A DNA stretch of 56,466 bases from an uncultured Opitutia bacterium (GTDB lineage Bacteria; Verrucomicrobiota; Verrucomicrobiia; Opitutales; Coraliomargaritaceae), in the NCBI GenBank assembly GCA_913041275.1, contig CAJWHF010000002.1:1-56466 (forward strand), read 5' to 3'. Below, piece after piece: positions 44,718 through 56,466 of the stretch. Both the position numbers and the translations under genes were made by a program. How positions within the stretch are numbered: position 1 is the first letter of the stretch; each line of letters starts with the position of its first letter. Below the pieces are notes generated by a model that did not search any database, was not told where the DNA came from, and saw nothing but the letters and a program-made list of their open reading frames with translations.

Positions 44718-46049
44718 ATGCAATTTGAAAGCTTACCTGGTTTTCGGGATTTTTATCCCGAGACATGTGCTCATCGAAACCATATTTTTGATCACTGGCG
44801 TAAAGTTGCTCAGGCATTTAATTTCTTGGAATATGATGCACCTGTACTAGAACCACTTGAGCTTTACATAGAAAAGTCGGGCGAAGAAATCGTCGGTCAG
44901 CTCTTTAATTTTGAAGACCGTGGAGGGCGTACGGTAGCTCTACGCCCCGAGATGACCCCCTCACTTGCACGACTTGTTGGTGCTAAAGGAAATAGCCTGA
45001 AGCGGCCAATTAAATGGTTTAACATTGGGGAGAACTACCGCTATGAGCGCCCCCAAAAAGGTCGCCTGCGTGCTTTCTATCAGTTTAATGCCGATATTTT
45101 TGGGGAGTCAGGTCCTGCCGCGGATGCCGAACTTATTTCTATGCTCACACAGTTGCTTCAATCCTTGGGGTTGAATTCAAGTGATTTTAAGCTGCGACTA
45201 AGTGATCGTGACCTATGGCTGCTCATACTAGCTGCCGAAGGACTCGACGATTCAAGCAGTGCCAGCGTGCTCGCTATTATCGACAAGCTCGATCGAACAG
45301 AACGCAAGAAAACCGTTGATAAACTCGCTTGTGTCATGGGCGATTCAGCAGAAGATTTTTTAGGTCGTATTGAGGAAGTTATTAAGATTAGGGATTTTGA
45401 TACGCTAAGTAATTATATTTTAAGCCTGCCACTAGAGGATATGCTCGCAGAAAAAGCCAAAGCACGGGTAGATGATTGGAAGCAATTATTACGCCTTATC
45501 GAGTCATCTGGCGCTCGTGAATTTATACAAATAGACCTTGGGATAGTTCGCGGACTAGCTTACTATACGGGCTTTGTTTTTGAAGCTTTTGAGTTGAGCG
45601 GTGAGGGCCGTGCTCTTGCTGGAGGTGGTCGCTACGATTCACTTGTTAAGAAATTGGGTGGACCTGACATGCCGGCCGTCGGTTTTGCTATGGGAGATGT
45701 GACTGTGGCAAATTTGCTTAAAGCGAAATCGCTTATTCCAGAATACAGATATTACCCTGATTTTATTGCCATTATAGGCGGTACCGCTGAGCGTGATGCG
45801 GCATTATCTGACGCAGCTCAATTGCGTTCATTGGGATTCCAAGTCGAATACCCACTCAAGGACCAAGGATTTGGAAAGCAGTTTAAAGATGCTAACCAGT
45901 CTGGTGCCCACTTTGCTCTTATATATGGAAGCGAAGAAATAGAGCGTGGTGTTGTCAAAGTACGTGACCTCCAAAGTGGACAGGAAGGCGAAATAATTCG
46001 CAAAAATATTCTGCAGCGAGCTCCTGAATTACTTCTCAAAGGGATCTAG
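44718..46049 (+). CDS. hisS: Histidyl-tRNA synthetase
   Basis: LPGFRDFYPE; ALRPEMTPSLARLV; RYERPQKGRLRAFYQFNADIFGE; VRGLAYYTGFVFEAF; ALAGGGRYDSLVKKLGG; C-terminal anticodon-binding domain. Confidence 0.93.
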   Translation: MQFESLPGFRDFYPETCAHRNHIFDHWRKVAQAFNFLEYDAPVLEPLELYIEKSGEEIVGQLFNFEDRGGRTVALRPEMTPSLARLVGAKGNSLKRPIKWFNIGENYRYERPQKGRLRAFYQFNADIFGESGPAADAELISMLTQLLQSLGLNSSDFKLRLSDRDLWLLILAAEGLDDSSSASVLAIIDKLDRTERKKTVDKLACVMGDSAEDFLGRIEEVIKIRDFDTLSNYILSLPLEDMLAEKAKARVDDWKQLLRLIESSGAREFIQIDLGIVRGLAYYTGFVFEAFELSGEGRALAGGGRYDSLVKKLGGPDMPAVGFAMGDVTVANLLKAKSLIPEYRYYPDFIAIIGGTAERDAALSDAAQLRSLGFQVEYPLKDQGFGKQFKDANQSGAHFALIYGSEEIERGVVKVRDLQSGQEGEIIRKNILQRAPELLLKGI

Positions 46050-46165
46050 TAAATTTGGGAACGCTTAAAGTAGGGATGTATTTGAATAGCCTATTTTGTC
46101 CTTAAAGTATCAGTGATTCTTGGATTAAAATTTTGATTCCTAGTAGCGCATTTTCTTAAGCTATC

Positions 46166-47563
46166 TTAGCTGAGGCTTCCAGTCATGTCTTCGGGCCTTA
46201 CCCATGCGTCGTATTCCTCTGCAGTAACATACTTTAATTTGATCGCTTCTTCGCGCAGTGTTGTACCATTTTTATGAGCGGCATTTGCAATTTCAGCAGC
46301 TTTATAGTACCCAATTTTTGTATTCAAGGCAGTTACCAACATTAAGGAATTATTAAGCAATTCTTTGATGATTTTTTTATTAGGCTCAATTCCACGAGCG
46401 CAGTGCATTTCAAAGCTAGCGCAAGCGTCTCCGATGAGTTGCGCAGATTGCAAAAGATTTGCCGCCATTACAGGCTTAAACACATTTAATTCATAATGTC
46501 CCTGTGTGCCTCCTAAAGAGATGGCTACATCATTTCCAACAACTTGAGCACACACCATAGTAAGGGCTTCACATTGAGTAGGATTTACCTTTCCTGGCAT
46601 GATAGAGCTACCAGGCTCATTTGCAGGTATGGTGATTTCACCAATACCTGATCTTGGCCCGGAGGCCATCATTCGAATATCATTGGCTATTTTATTCAGT
46701 GCCACAGCCAATTGTTTAAGAGCGCCGTGAGTTTCTACAATGGCATCATGAGCAGCCAATGCCTCAAATTTATTTTTAGCTGTTATAAAAGGCAGCCCTG
46801 TGAATTGAGCGATGTATTTGGCGACTAAGACATCATATCCTTCAGGCGCGTTAAGGCCTGTACCTACAGCTGTTCCTCCTAAAGCTAATTCGCTGAGGTG
46901 TTCTAGCGTATTGTGTAAGGCCTTAATTCCATATTCTAATTGAGAGACATAGCCTGAGAATTCTTGACCTAGTGTCAGTGGCGTTGCGTCCATAAGGTGG
47001 GTGCGACCTATTTTTACAACACCTCCAAAAGCTGCAGCTTTCTTTTTTAATGTATCTAATAGTTTTTCAACGCCAGGGATAGTGACATCTGAGATTTTTT
47101 TATAAGCCGCAATATGCATCCCCGTAGGGAATGTATCGTTGGACGACTGCGATTTATTAACATCGTCATTGGCTTGAATTATTTTATCGCCACTTTCTAT
47201 ACTACTGCCTGCTAATTGTTGGGCCCGGTTCGCAACCACTTCATTTACATTCATATTGCTCTGCGTGCCAGAGCCTGTTTGCCATATAACAAGTGGGAAT
47301 TGCTGATCGTGCTTTCCTTCTAAGATTTCGTCACACGCCTCTGCAATAAGATCCCGCTTTCTTAGCTCTAATACGCCTAAATCGTGATTTGCGTAAGCGG
47401 CTGCTTTTTTAAGATAAGCAAAGCCATAGACTATTTCTAACGGCATGGAACTGGATGGACCTATCTTGAAATTATTGCGAGATCTCTCTGTTTGTGCCCC
47501 CCAAAGTTTATCGGCTGGGACCTTAACCTCTCCCATCGTGTCTTTTTCTATTCTATATTTCAT
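46166..47563 (-). CDS. fumC: Class II fumarate hydratase
   Basis: [57 protein letters not shown] signature; [14 protein letters not shown]. Confidence 0.97.
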   Translation of the reverse strand: MKYRIEKDTMGEVKVPADKLWGAQTERSRNNFKIGPSSSMPLEIVYGFAYLKKAAAYANHDLGVLELRKRDLIAEACDEILEGKHDQQFPLVIWQTGSGTQSNMNVNEVVANRAQQLAGSSIESGDKIIQANDDVNKSQSSNDTFPTGMHIAAYKKISDVTIPGVEKLLDTLKKKAAAFGGVVKIGRTHLMDATPLTLGQEFSGYVSQLEYGIKALHNTLEHLSELALGGTAVGTGLNAPEGYDVLVAKYIAQFTGLPFITAKNKFEALAAHDAIVETHGALKQLAVALNKIANDIRMMASGPRSGIGEITIPANEPGSSIMPGKVNPTQCEALTMVCAQVVGNDVAISLGGTQGHYELNVFKPVMAANLLQSAQLIGDACASFEMHCARGIEPNKKIIKELLNNSLMLVTALNTKIGYYKAAEIANAAHKNGTTLREEAIKLKYVTAEEYDAWVRPEDMTGSLS

Positions 47564-47730
47564 TACAATTGTACGCAGCTTTTTGTAGACATGTTTAGAT
47601 TAAAGAATTGGTGTTATATTAAGCGTAAATCCTTCAATTGTGTAAAGCCCTATACCAAGCGGTTGAACTTTGGTGACCTTCTTAGGCTTTGGCTAGCGAT
47701 TCGATAAGCTTACTTTCTGCATGTAGCCCA

Positions 47731-47763
47731 AAAAAAGCCCGATGGAAATACCATCGGGCTTTT
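47731..47763. terminator. Bidirectional-looking intrinsic terminator downstream of eno
   Basis: AAAAA-AGCCCGATGG-AAATA-CCATCGGGCT-TTT: perfect 10-bp stem flanked by A-run and T-run. Confidence 0.88.
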
Positions 47764-47783
47764 AGTAAGTCGTTATTTATAAA

Positions 47784-49118
<1,335 letters not shown>

Positions 49119-49258
49119 CTACTCATGGATTGTTGTGCACTCTGCGCGTTGCCTGTCAATGATTCGTGGATATTCTCTTTGTTTAATTATTGCCAGAAAG
49201 AGCTTTGTGCGAGTTTACGCATTGAAAGCCCCTAAAGCACCTGTATCTTACAAGCTCT

Positions 49259-49891
49259 ATGTTAATTGAATTTCAAGAATTCCCTCCTATTGGAACCAAT
49301 GCTTTCGCATTGGTTGAACCCGCACTGGGGCAATGTGTCGTAGTTGACGCGCCGGCAGAGGCATATGATTGGGCAGTACAGTTATCTAATAAATATGACT
49401 GTCAAATTATAGCCCTAATACTCACACATGGACATTGGGACCATATCGTAGACGGACATAAGTTCGCGAGCGCAGGTATTAGTACTTATGGGCATGTCGG
49501 TGACAGGGAAATGTTTGCTAGTCCTTCTAAAATGGCGAGCTATGCCTTGCCTGGTCTAGAGCTCAATCCAGTGCCTATTCTGCGCTGGATAGAGGGCGGT
49601 GATACGCTAAAGCTACTAGGTACGACGATGGAGATACGTCATGTGCCGGGGCATTGCCCAGGCAATGTGCTAATTTATTTAAAAAAAGAAGCCTCTGCTA
49701 TTGTCGGTGATGTCATTTTCGCGGGGAGTGTGGGGCGTTACGATTTACCTGGCGGAGACTTTTCTGTTTTGCAGAAGTCGATCAGGACACAGGTTTACTC
49801 TTTGCCTGAAGACACCACAATTTACCCTGGTCATGGCCCTACGACTACAGTCGCCCATGAAAAGGTGCATAATCCAATAGTGAAAGCATGA
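49259..49891 (+). CDS. MBL-fold hydrolase (glyoxalase II-like)
   Basis: ALILTHGHWDHIVDGHKF; RHVPGHCPGNVLIYL; VGDVIFAGSVGRYDLPGGDF; TIYPGHGPTTTVAHEK. Confidence 0.92.
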   Translation: MLIEFQEFPPIGTNAFALVEPALGQCVVVDAPAEAYDWAVQLSNKYDCQIIALILTHGHWDHIVDGHKFASAGISTYGHVGDREMFASPSKMASYALPGLELNPVPILRWIEGGDTLKLLGTTMEIRHVPGHCPGNVLIYLKKEASAIVGDVIFAGSVGRYDLPGGDFSVLQKSIRTQVYSLPEDTTIYPGHGPTTTVAHEKVHNPIVKA

Positions 49892-50997
49892 GTATTTCGC
49901 ACGCTAACGATGAATCTTTTATGGGGCGAGCCTTAGAATTAGCGCGCCGCGCTTGGGGACATACGCATCCAAACCCAATGGTTGGCGCTGTTATTGTAGA
50001 AGATGGTGAGATTGTGGCGGAAGGGTGGCATCGTAAGGCAGGTACTGTTCATGCTGAGATCGCTGCGCTTGATATTCTTGGACGTAAACCAAGCGAAGAT
50101 GCCGTTCTTTATGTTACTTTAGAACCGTGTTCGACCTGCGGCCACACAGGTGCTTGTACCGAAGCAATAATTGCTGCGGGCATATCACATGTGGTCGTTG
50201 GCGCAGAAGACCCCAACCCTAAGCATGCGGGACGTGGCTTAGACCGGCTCCGTGAGGCGGGCGTTCAAGTCCGTTCTGGAGTATTAGCAGATTTGTGTAC
50301 GGATCTAAATTTGATTTTTAACCACTGGATAACCCGTGGCACGCCATTATTAAGTGCTAAGTTAGCACTTACCTTGGATGGGAAATTTGGGGCTGCTTCG
50401 GGCCAATCCCGTTGGGTCACAAGTAAGTCATCGCGTGAGGATGTCATGCTTTGGCGCCGCTATTTTCCTGCTATAGCAGTGGGCGCGAATACAGTTTTAC
50501 AAGATGATCCTACTTTGACTTCTCGCATCGGTGAGCAAGTTTGGTGTCCAATACGCTTTGTTTTTGACCGAGAATTAAAAACATTGAATGCTAAAAAGTG
50601 CCCGCAACTCTACTCGGATCATTATGCAGATAAGACAGTCATTTTGTGCTCCGAAGTATCAGCGAATGGATCGAGTAAAAAGACCGATGTATGTCTATGG
50701 CCACTTCCTGAGAGTAGGGGACACTTGGATTGGAATGCCTTCCGCCAGCGTTGTATAAAAGAGGGAATATACGGCGTTTACGTCGAGGCTGGACCCAAAC
50801 TAGCCACTGCTGTGATAGAAGATTATTTGGTGGATTACCTTTTTGTTTATCAAGCACCTAAGTTGATGTCTGATAATGGATCCCCTGGGCTTGGTTCGCT
50901 TCGTAACTCTAAGTCAATGGATGAGGTAATTGCCTTTAAAGAGCCACAATTTGTCAGATTAGGCGAAGATCTATTGACTAGAGGATTTATAGGATGA
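49888..50997 (+). CDS. ribD: Bifunctional diaminohydroxyphosphoribosylaminopyrimidine deaminase / 5-amino-6-(5-phosphoribosylamino)uracil reductase
   Basis: MGRALELARRAWGHTHPNPMVGAVIV; GTVHAEIAAL...VTLEPCSTCGHTGACTEAII; SAKLALTLDGKFG reductase domain. ATGA overlap with the upstream gene. Confidence 0.95.
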   Translation: MSISHANDESFMGRALELARRAWGHTHPNPMVGAVIVEDGEIVAEGWHRKAGTVHAEIAALDILGRKPSEDAVLYVTLEPCSTCGHTGACTEAIIAAGISHVVVGAEDPNPKHAGRGLDRLREAGVQVRSGVLADLCTDLNLIFNHWITRGTPLLSAKLALTLDGKFGAASGQSRWVTSKSSREDVMLWRRYFPAIAVGANTVLQDDPTLTSRIGEQVWCPIRFVFDRELKTLNAKKCPQLYSDHYADKTVILCSEVSANGSSKKTDVCLWPLPESRGHLDWNAFRQRCIKEGIYGVYVEAGPKLATAVIEDYLVDYLFVYQAPKLMSDNGSPGLGSLRNSKSMDEVIAFKEPQFVRLGEDLLTRGFIG

Positions 50998-51587
50998 ATC
51001 AAATCATTGCAGCGACTAATAACGCTCACAAAATCGAAGAATTTAAAGAGCTTTTTATTGGCTCTGACTTCGAACTTTCTTCTGCTGAGGTCTGTGGCGG
51101 TATGCCGCGGGTAGTGGAGGATGGAGATAGCTTTGCGGCTAATGCACGCATAAAGGCGATCGCACTGCGAGCTTTAGCGCCAAAGAAAGCTTGGATCATG
51201 TCGGATGATTCGGGTCTCGAAGTCGATGCGCTCGAGGGTGCCCCAGGTATTTATTCTGCGCGGTATGCTGGTCAGAATGCCACCGATAGCAAAAACGTAG
51301 AAAAATTACTAGGTGAGCTCACAGAACGGACAGGGAAAGATCGTAAGGCTCGTTTTCGTTGCGTCTTATGTTTATTAGATGCGCGAGGTAATGAATCCTA
51401 TCATGAAGGCATTTCTCATGGCTTAATTGCATCCGTTGCATCTGGTAAAGAGGGGTTTGGTTACGATCCAATTTTTATCCCAGATGGCCATAGGGAGTCT
51501 TTCGGAGAACTTGGACAAGAAATTAAGTCACGTTACAGCCATCGTGCTCTAGCAGTGCGGGCTATGCTAAACTTCTTAACAGCTTAA
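50994..51587 (+). CDS. rdgB: Non-canonical purine NTP pyrophosphatase (RdgB/HAM1 family)
   Basis: IAATNNAHKIEEFKELF; SDDSGLEVDALEGAPGIYSARYAG; GFGYDPIFIPDGH; KSRYSHRALAV. ATGA overlap with ribD. Confidence 0.95.
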   Translation: MNQIIAATNNAHKIEEFKELFIGSDFELSSAEVCGGMPRVVEDGDSFAANARIKAIALRALAPKKAWIMSDDSGLEVDALEGAPGIYSARYAGQNATDSKNVEKLLGELTERTGKDRKARFRCVLCLLDARGNESYHEGISHGLIASVASGKEGFGYDPIFIPDGHRESFGELGQEIKSRYSHRALAVRAMLNFLTA

Positions 51588-51695
51588 GTAATACTTGTTG
51601 AGATTATGAAAACTAGTTTTTTTAAACCTCGCTCTTAATGTCAGTTAGTTAATTTGCTTTAAAACCGTCTCGACAAAAGCCTAGAGACTGCAACT

Positions 51696-52766
51696 TTGTC
51701 TTTTAAACCTAGTTTGATTAAAGCCATGCACGAAGAGTTAAATATTATCGTCACAGGTGTCCGGGAACATTGCCCGGAGATCTCCACACGTGCAGAGTTT
51801 GAGTCCTTTAAAGCCACTATTTCTGGACCAAATGGCTCTTTGACTAAGGTAATGAAGGGCATGGGCAAAGTTGCCAAGGAGGATAAGCCAGCTATGGGTA
51901 AGCTGATTAACGATACTAAAGCCGCTGTTATCACTGAGTTCGATGCAGTGCTTGAGCGACTAGAAAGGGCAGACTTGGCTTCCAAAATTGGACCCCCTAT
52001 CGACCCAACTCTACCAGTTCCTGATTGTAAGCGTGGCACGCTCCATCCCATCTCTCAGGTCCGCGAGGAGATGGTAGATCTATTTCGTCGAATTGGTTTT
52101 TCTGTAGCTGAGGCTACAGAGCTGGAGACCGAGCACTACTGCTTCGATGCACTTAATATTCCCAGTGATCATCCCGCGCGTGATATGCAGGATTCATATT
52201 ACCTGCCAGATCAATTGACTGTGAGTAATGTCAGTAAGCATAGTGATGAGAAATACCTGCTTCGTACCCACACATCGACTGTCCAGATCAGGACTATGCT
52301 TAAAGAAAAACCGCCTATTCGCATCGTGGCTCCTGGTCGTTGTTTTCGACGAGATACTCCAGATGCTACCCATAGTGCTAACTTTCACCAGATTGAAGGC
52401 CTGTATATAAATAAGGGGGTTACCTTACTCGACCTCAAAGCGACACTAGACTATTTTGTAAAATCTATTTTTGGACCAAAAGCAAAAACACGTCTGCGGC
52501 CGAGTTTTTTCCCTTTTACAGAGCCGAGCTTTGAGATGGACTTTTTCTCACCCGATCTCGGCAAGTTGAGTAACAAGTGGCTAGAAATTATGGGCTGTGG
52601 TATGGTCGACCCTGAAGTCTTCAAATCCGTAGGTATCGATCCTGAAGTATATACTGGTTATGCTTTTGGTATGGGTATCGAGCGCATCGCGATGATTCTT
52701 CAAGGAGTCGACGATATACGTTACTATTATCAGAACGACCTTAGATTCCTGAAACAATTCGCATAA
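51696..52766 (+). CDS. pheS: Phenylalanyl-tRNA synthetase alpha subunit
   Basis: HPISQVREEMVDLFRRIGFSVAEATELETEHYCFDALNIPSDHPARDMQDSYYLPDQ; GYAFGMGIERIAMI. Start is TTG in the ORF track; ATG 51726 is an alternative. Confidence 0.96.
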   Translation: MSFKPSLIKAMHEELNIIVTGVREHCPEISTRAEFESFKATISGPNGSLTKVMKGMGKVAKEDKPAMGKLINDTKAAVITEFDAVLERLERADLASKIGPPIDPTLPVPDCKRGTLHPISQVREEMVDLFRRIGFSVAEATELETEHYCFDALNIPSDHPARDMQDSYYLPDQLTVSNVSKHSDEKYLLRTHTSTVQIRTMLKEKPPIRIVAPGRCFRRDTPDATHSANFHQIEGLYINKGVTLLDLKATLDYFVKSIFGPKAKTRLRPSFFPFTEPSFEMDFFSPDLGKLSNKWLEIMGCGMVDPEVFKSVGIDPEVYTGYAFGMGIERIAMILQGVDDIRYYYQNDLRFLKQFA

Positions 52767-52866
52767 TGGATAAATTAAAAGCCACGAGTGAGTATCAAAA
52801 CGCACAGATTACTAACTCTAATTTTATCAGTGTGTATTAAAATTTAGTCTAAACCCGATTAATGAG

Positions 52867-55326
52867 ATGAAAATTTCCTATAACTGGCTCAAAAAGTACA
52901 TCGATCTCGATCCAGTAGAGCACTCACCTGAGTTGCTAGCTGAAGTGTTGCCATTGCTCGGTTTTGATGTGGAGGAATACGAAAAATCTGGTCCACCTCA
53001 GCTAGAAAATGTTGTGGTCGGTCAAGTCCTCGAATACATTCAGCACCCGGATGCGGACCGTCTTCGTTGTTGCAAGGTTTCCACAGGAAATGAGGGTGAA
53101 TTTCATGATATTGTCTGCGGGGCAAAGAATTTTGAGCAGGGCGATAAGGTTTTAGTTGCGCTCCCTGGCGCAGTACTACCTGGAGATTTTAAAATCAAAG
53201 CCGCTCAGCTACGTGGTCAGCCTTCGGCTGGTATGTTGTGCTCCGCTAAAGAATTACTCATAGGCCAAGACCACGATGGTATTATGGTACTAGACCCGCA
53301 GACAGATCTAGGCCTTTCGCTTAATGAGCTCTTCGTCGAAGCGGACACTGTTTTTAATTTAGAGATTACTCCAAATCGTGTGGACGTACTCAGTCACATA
53401 GGTGTAGCGCGTGAGCTATCCGCAAAATTTGGGCTACCTGTCAAATACCCTAAAGTTTTGGCAAGTGCAGAATATTGTTCCAGCGCAAATCCTCTCATTA
53501 GCAGTGTTCAAGTAGACGTACCTAAAATATGCCCAGCTTATAGTGCCATTTGCATAAAAGGGGTAAAAGTCGGCCCTAGTCCGACTTGGCTAAAGGATGT
53601 AATCGAAGGGGTAGGCCTGCGCTCGATAAATAACGTTGTCGACGTCACCAACTTCGTCCTACACGAAACTTGTCAACCGCTTCACGCTTTCGATGCAGCT
53701 AAGATTAAAGGTGGGAAATTAGTCGTGCGCATGGCGCGAGAAGGTGAGAAAATTAATACGCTTGACGCGGTGGAGCGCACTCTGAGTGCAGAGATGGCTC
53801 TGATTGCGGATGCTGAGCGCCCACTTGCCCTAGCTGGGCTAATGGGATCGCTTGATTCCGAGGTTGATTATAATACTACTGACCTTGTGCTCGAAGGTGC
53901 TTATTTCACGCCTAGTTCTATTCGTTTAACTTCTCGGAAGTTGGGCTTATCTTCTGATAGTTCTTACCGTTTTGAGCGAGGTGTCGATCCGCAAGGTGTA
54001 GTCCCTGCCTTGTTCCGAGCGATCGATCTTATTTTAGAAGTCGCAGGGGGCGTTGTAGATGGTGACATGATTCAAGTTGGTAGCATGCCCAATTCAGAGG
54101 TAGAAGTGATGTTGCAACCAGAGCGTGTACGCTCATTCATCGGCTTTGATGTAAGCGACCAAGAGATACAATCAGTGCTTGAATCGTTAGGTCTTCGTGT
54201 CTGCATTCAGGAGCAAGCGGGCAGCACAGTATGTTGGGCAGTTTCGATTCCTTCCTATCGTGAGGACCTTAAGCGCGATGTCGACCTAATCGAAGAATTT
54301 ATTCGAATCTACGGCACCGATAAGATACCTGAGTCCGAGGTAGCGGCCTGCGGTATAAGCCTGAACGATCATAGAATTTACACTGTCAATGAGTCCCTTG
54401 CTAACTATTTTACCGGCCAAGACTTTAATGAAGCTTTTCTCTATTCCCTACGCGATCCAGAGGAGACCGAATTCTTTTTTGGTCCATCAAGTCACGAAGT
54501 ACTCGCACTTAAAAACCCATTACAAAGCGACCAGAGTCACTTACGCCCGTCACTTGTCCCTGGCTTGTTAGATGTGCTTCAATTGAACACTGCTCGTGCG
54601 ACTGGCGCCACTCGCTTTTTTGAGCGTGGTCACGTCTATCGTGAGGTTAACGCAGAGATGGTTGAGTTACACTCAGTTGCTTTTGTTATAGTGGCTGATC
54701 AGGTGGGTCGTACATGGCGCAGACGTGAAGTAGCCGACTTTTACACAGCGAAAAATATTTGTGGAGAAGCGCTAGAGATTGCTGGAACGTCAGCGAATAA
54801 GCTAATATTTAATCCTATCGCTAAATCGAGTTTATGGCAAGTCGGGCACGCCGCTGAAGCAGGTGATTTCATGAAGATGGGCTTCGAGGTGACTTGCGGC
54901 CTACTAAACTTTTCCGTCCTGAAGGAGCGTTGGGATTTGTCTACGCCGATCATTGCGGGATCGATCTTAATGACGCCTAAGTTCTTTGAGCGTGCAGTAA
55001 AACGTAGTCGCCACTCTAGTATAAGTAATCAGCCTGCCTCATTTAAGGACCTCGCTCTGATTGTTGACCATTCTGTTTTTGCTGGTGATGTTGAAAAGAA
55101 AATTGCGAGCTTCGCGAAGAAAACTGTGAAAGGTTTTGATTGTGAAGATGTCCACGTTTTTGACATTTACTATGGAGAGGGCCTACCCGATGGTAAGAAG
55201 AGTATAGCATTGAGTATGAGTTTTCGTGCAAGTGATCGCACTTTAAAAGATAAGGAAGTTAGTATCGCTTTTGATGCTATTCAGAAGCTAATTACAGAAA
55301 AAACAGATTACCAGATTCGTAAATAA
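52867..55326 (+). CDS. pheT: Phenylalanyl-tRNA synthetase beta subunit
   Basis: MKISYNWLKKYIDLD; VVVGQVLEYIQHPDADRLRCCKVSTG; ITPNRVDVLSHIGVARELSA; SYRFERGVDP; C-terminal anticodon-binding fold. Confidence 0.97.
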   Translation: MKISYNWLKKYIDLDPVEHSPELLAEVLPLLGFDVEEYEKSGPPQLENVVVGQVLEYIQHPDADRLRCCKVSTGNEGEFHDIVCGAKNFEQGDKVLVALPGAVLPGDFKIKAAQLRGQPSAGMLCSAKELLIGQDHDGIMVLDPQTDLGLSLNELFVEADTVFNLEITPNRVDVLSHIGVARELSAKFGLPVKYPKVLASAEYCSSANPLISSVQVDVPKICPAYSAICIKGVKVGPSPTWLKDVIEGVGLRSINNVVDVTNFVLHETCQPLHAFDAAKIKGGKLVVRMAREGEKINTLDAVERTLSAEMALIADAERPLALAGLMGSLDSEVDYNTTDLVLEGAYFTPSSIRLTSRKLGLSSDSSYRFERGVDPQGVVPALFRAIDLILEVAGGVVDGDMIQVGSMPNSEVEVMLQPERVRSFIGFDVSDQEIQSVLESLGLRVCIQEQAGSTVCWAVSIPSYREDLKRDVDLIEEFIRIYGTDKIPESEVAACGISLNDHRIYTVNESLANYFTGQDFNEAFLYSLRDPEETEFFFGPSSHEVLALKNPLQSDQSHLRPSLVPGLLDVLQLNTARATGATRFFERGHVYREVNAEMVELHSVAFVIVADQVGRTWRRREVADFYTAKNICGEALEIAGTSANKLIFNPIAKSSLWQVGHAAEAGDFMKMGFEVTCGLLNFSVLKERWDLSTPIIAGSILMTPKFFERAVKRSRHSSISNQPASFKDLALIVDHSVFAGDVEKKIASFAKKTVKGFDCEDVHVFDIYYGEGLPDGKKSIALSMSFRASDRTLKDKEVSIAFDAIQKLITEKTDYQIRK

Positions 55327-55335
55327 ACGATTATC

Positions 55336-55626
55336 ATGAACACACCAAAGATAGACATTGACTACGTAGCCAAACTTGCACGAATCGACCTTACCGATGA
55401 AGAAAAAATTAAGCTTAGCTCACAATTAGAGGACATCATTGGTCACTTTGATAAACTAAGTGCAGTAGACGTTCAAGGCGTCGAGCCCATGGCGCATGCG
55501 CAAAAAGTTTTTAATGTCTGGCGTGAAGGTGATGAACCAGGTGAAATTTATACGCCTGAGACCTTGGAAAAATTAGCTCCTGAATATCGCGATAATCAAG
55601 TAGTAGTCCCTAAAGTCGTAGAATGA
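55336..55626 (+). CDS. gatC: Aspartyl/glutamyl-tRNA amidotransferase subunit C
   Basis: IDYVAKLARIDLTDEEKIKLSSQLEDIIGHFDKLSAVDVQGVEPMAHA. Confidence 0.94.
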   Translation: MNTPKIDIDYVAKLARIDLTDEEKIKLSSQLEDIIGHFDKLSAVDVQGVEPMAHAQKVFNVWREGDEPGEIYTPETLEKLAPEYRDNQVVVPKVVE

Positions 55627-55641
55627 TAACCATTGGTTCGC

Positions 55642-56466
55642 CTACATGAAGTATCGAACGTATGCTTCACTGCGGATCTCTTCCAGCCATTTTTCTTGGG
55701 TCTCTCGGGCTATCTCTCCGACAAGCACATTTTCAATGATATCACGTACTTCGGAGACAGGCTGAATCATCTCATCTCGTCTATTTTCAGCGTAGAGAAT
55801 GAAGATTGTCCCAGCGATTTCGATTGGTTGGCTATAGCTTCCTTTTTCTAGCCCGAAAGCAGCATCACTTAGCTCTGTGCGAATATCCTTTCGTTTTATC
55901 CAACCCCAGTCACCGCCACTACGACTCATCTTGTCTTGACTGTATTTTCGAGCGACGTCTCCGAAATTTGATCCGTTATCGAGTTCGCTTATAATTTGTT
56001 TAGCGGTTTGGCGTAGTGGGATGAGCCCTTCGTCAGCGAGAGAAGTTAAAATTATCTGACGAAGATGGAGTGCTTCAGACTGATAAAATCGGATCTTGTT
56101 TTTGATATAAAAATCTTCGATACGCTCAGGGCTGATTTCGGACTGCGAACGACGGTTTTCAGAGCGCATCACGTTGACAACAACGCTCTCGTAAACGTTT
56201 TTTCGAAAGTCGCGAGTGGTTTCTCCTCGTGCGCGTAAGTATTCTAAGAAGCGACTACGGTCACCTCCAAAGTCACGATTAATAGCATCGTCATACTCTT
56301 GCTCTACATAGGAGGGTGGAATAAGAAGACCTTTTTCTTCGGCAGCTTTAACAATAATGATCCGGTCGATCATATTTTGTAAAACCTGTTTGCTTAGTTC
56401 TTCAATGCGTTGACTGAATTCCTCCTGATTTTTTGATTCTACTTGTAATCGAGGAATAACAGGAGC
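55642..56466 (-). CDS. SurA-like peptidyl-prolyl isomerase/periplasmic chaperone, 5' end outside window
   Basis: [24 protein letters not shown]...[60 protein letters not shown] parvulin domain. I translated the frame upstream of the listed ATG (31 codons, [31 protein letters not shown]) and it stays open to the window end. Confidence 0.9.
   Translation of the reverse strand, partial: APVIPRLQVESKNQEEFSQRIEELSKQVLQNMIDRIIIVKAAEEKGLLIPPSYVEQEYDDAINRDFGGDRSRFLEYLRARGETTRDFRKNVYESVVVNVMRSENRRSQSEISPERIEDFYIKNKIRFYQSEALHLRQIILTSLADEGLIPLRQTAKQIISELDNGSNFGDVARKYSQDKMSRSGGDWGWIKRKDIRTELSDAAFGLEKGSYSQPIEIAGTIFILYAENRRDEMIQPVSEVRDIIENVLVGEIARETQEKWLEEIRSEAYVRYFM

Noticed and set aside
47492-47707. 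71-aa plus-strand ORF reaching into the fumC-eno gap
   Set aside because: Overlaps the fumC 5' end antisense; no domain or clear SD.

Overview
The window is a mostly housekeeping chromosomal segment. Gene content and the style of the secreted proteins suggest a Verrucomicrobia/Opitutae-like bacterium, but this lineage call is inference. I annotate about 43 protein-coding genes. They cover central carbon metabolism (PDH E1a/E1b/E2, fumarase, enolase, malate dehydrogenase, PntAA/AB/B), translation (hisS, pheS, pheT, gatC, rpmB) and biosynthesis (leuCD, DAHP synthase, purL, argA, ribD, nrdA). Others include rho, a ClpX-like ATPase, an HU/IHF-type protein, an Xer recombinase and ExbB/ExbD-type proteins. 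I see no CRISPR array, transposon, prophage, rRNA or convincing tRNA. The items most worth a second look are: (1) a 1153-aa ORF (38287-41748, -) that looks hypothetical but has a PEPCK-like YxGxxKK...H metal-site signature with the expected spacing and no evident P-loop, making it a candidate diphosphate-dependent PEP carboxykinase; (2) a lipid-tailoring locus (18623-22859) with a desaturase, DUF1295 protein, CFA-synthase-like methyltransferase and PPTase, which may make methyl-branched or otherwise modified fatty acids; (3) a ClpX-like unfoldase with no zinc finger and a long C-terminal extension; (4) a Rho with a degenerate RNP1 motif; (5) a C9 tract just upstream of an ExbB/TolQ gene.
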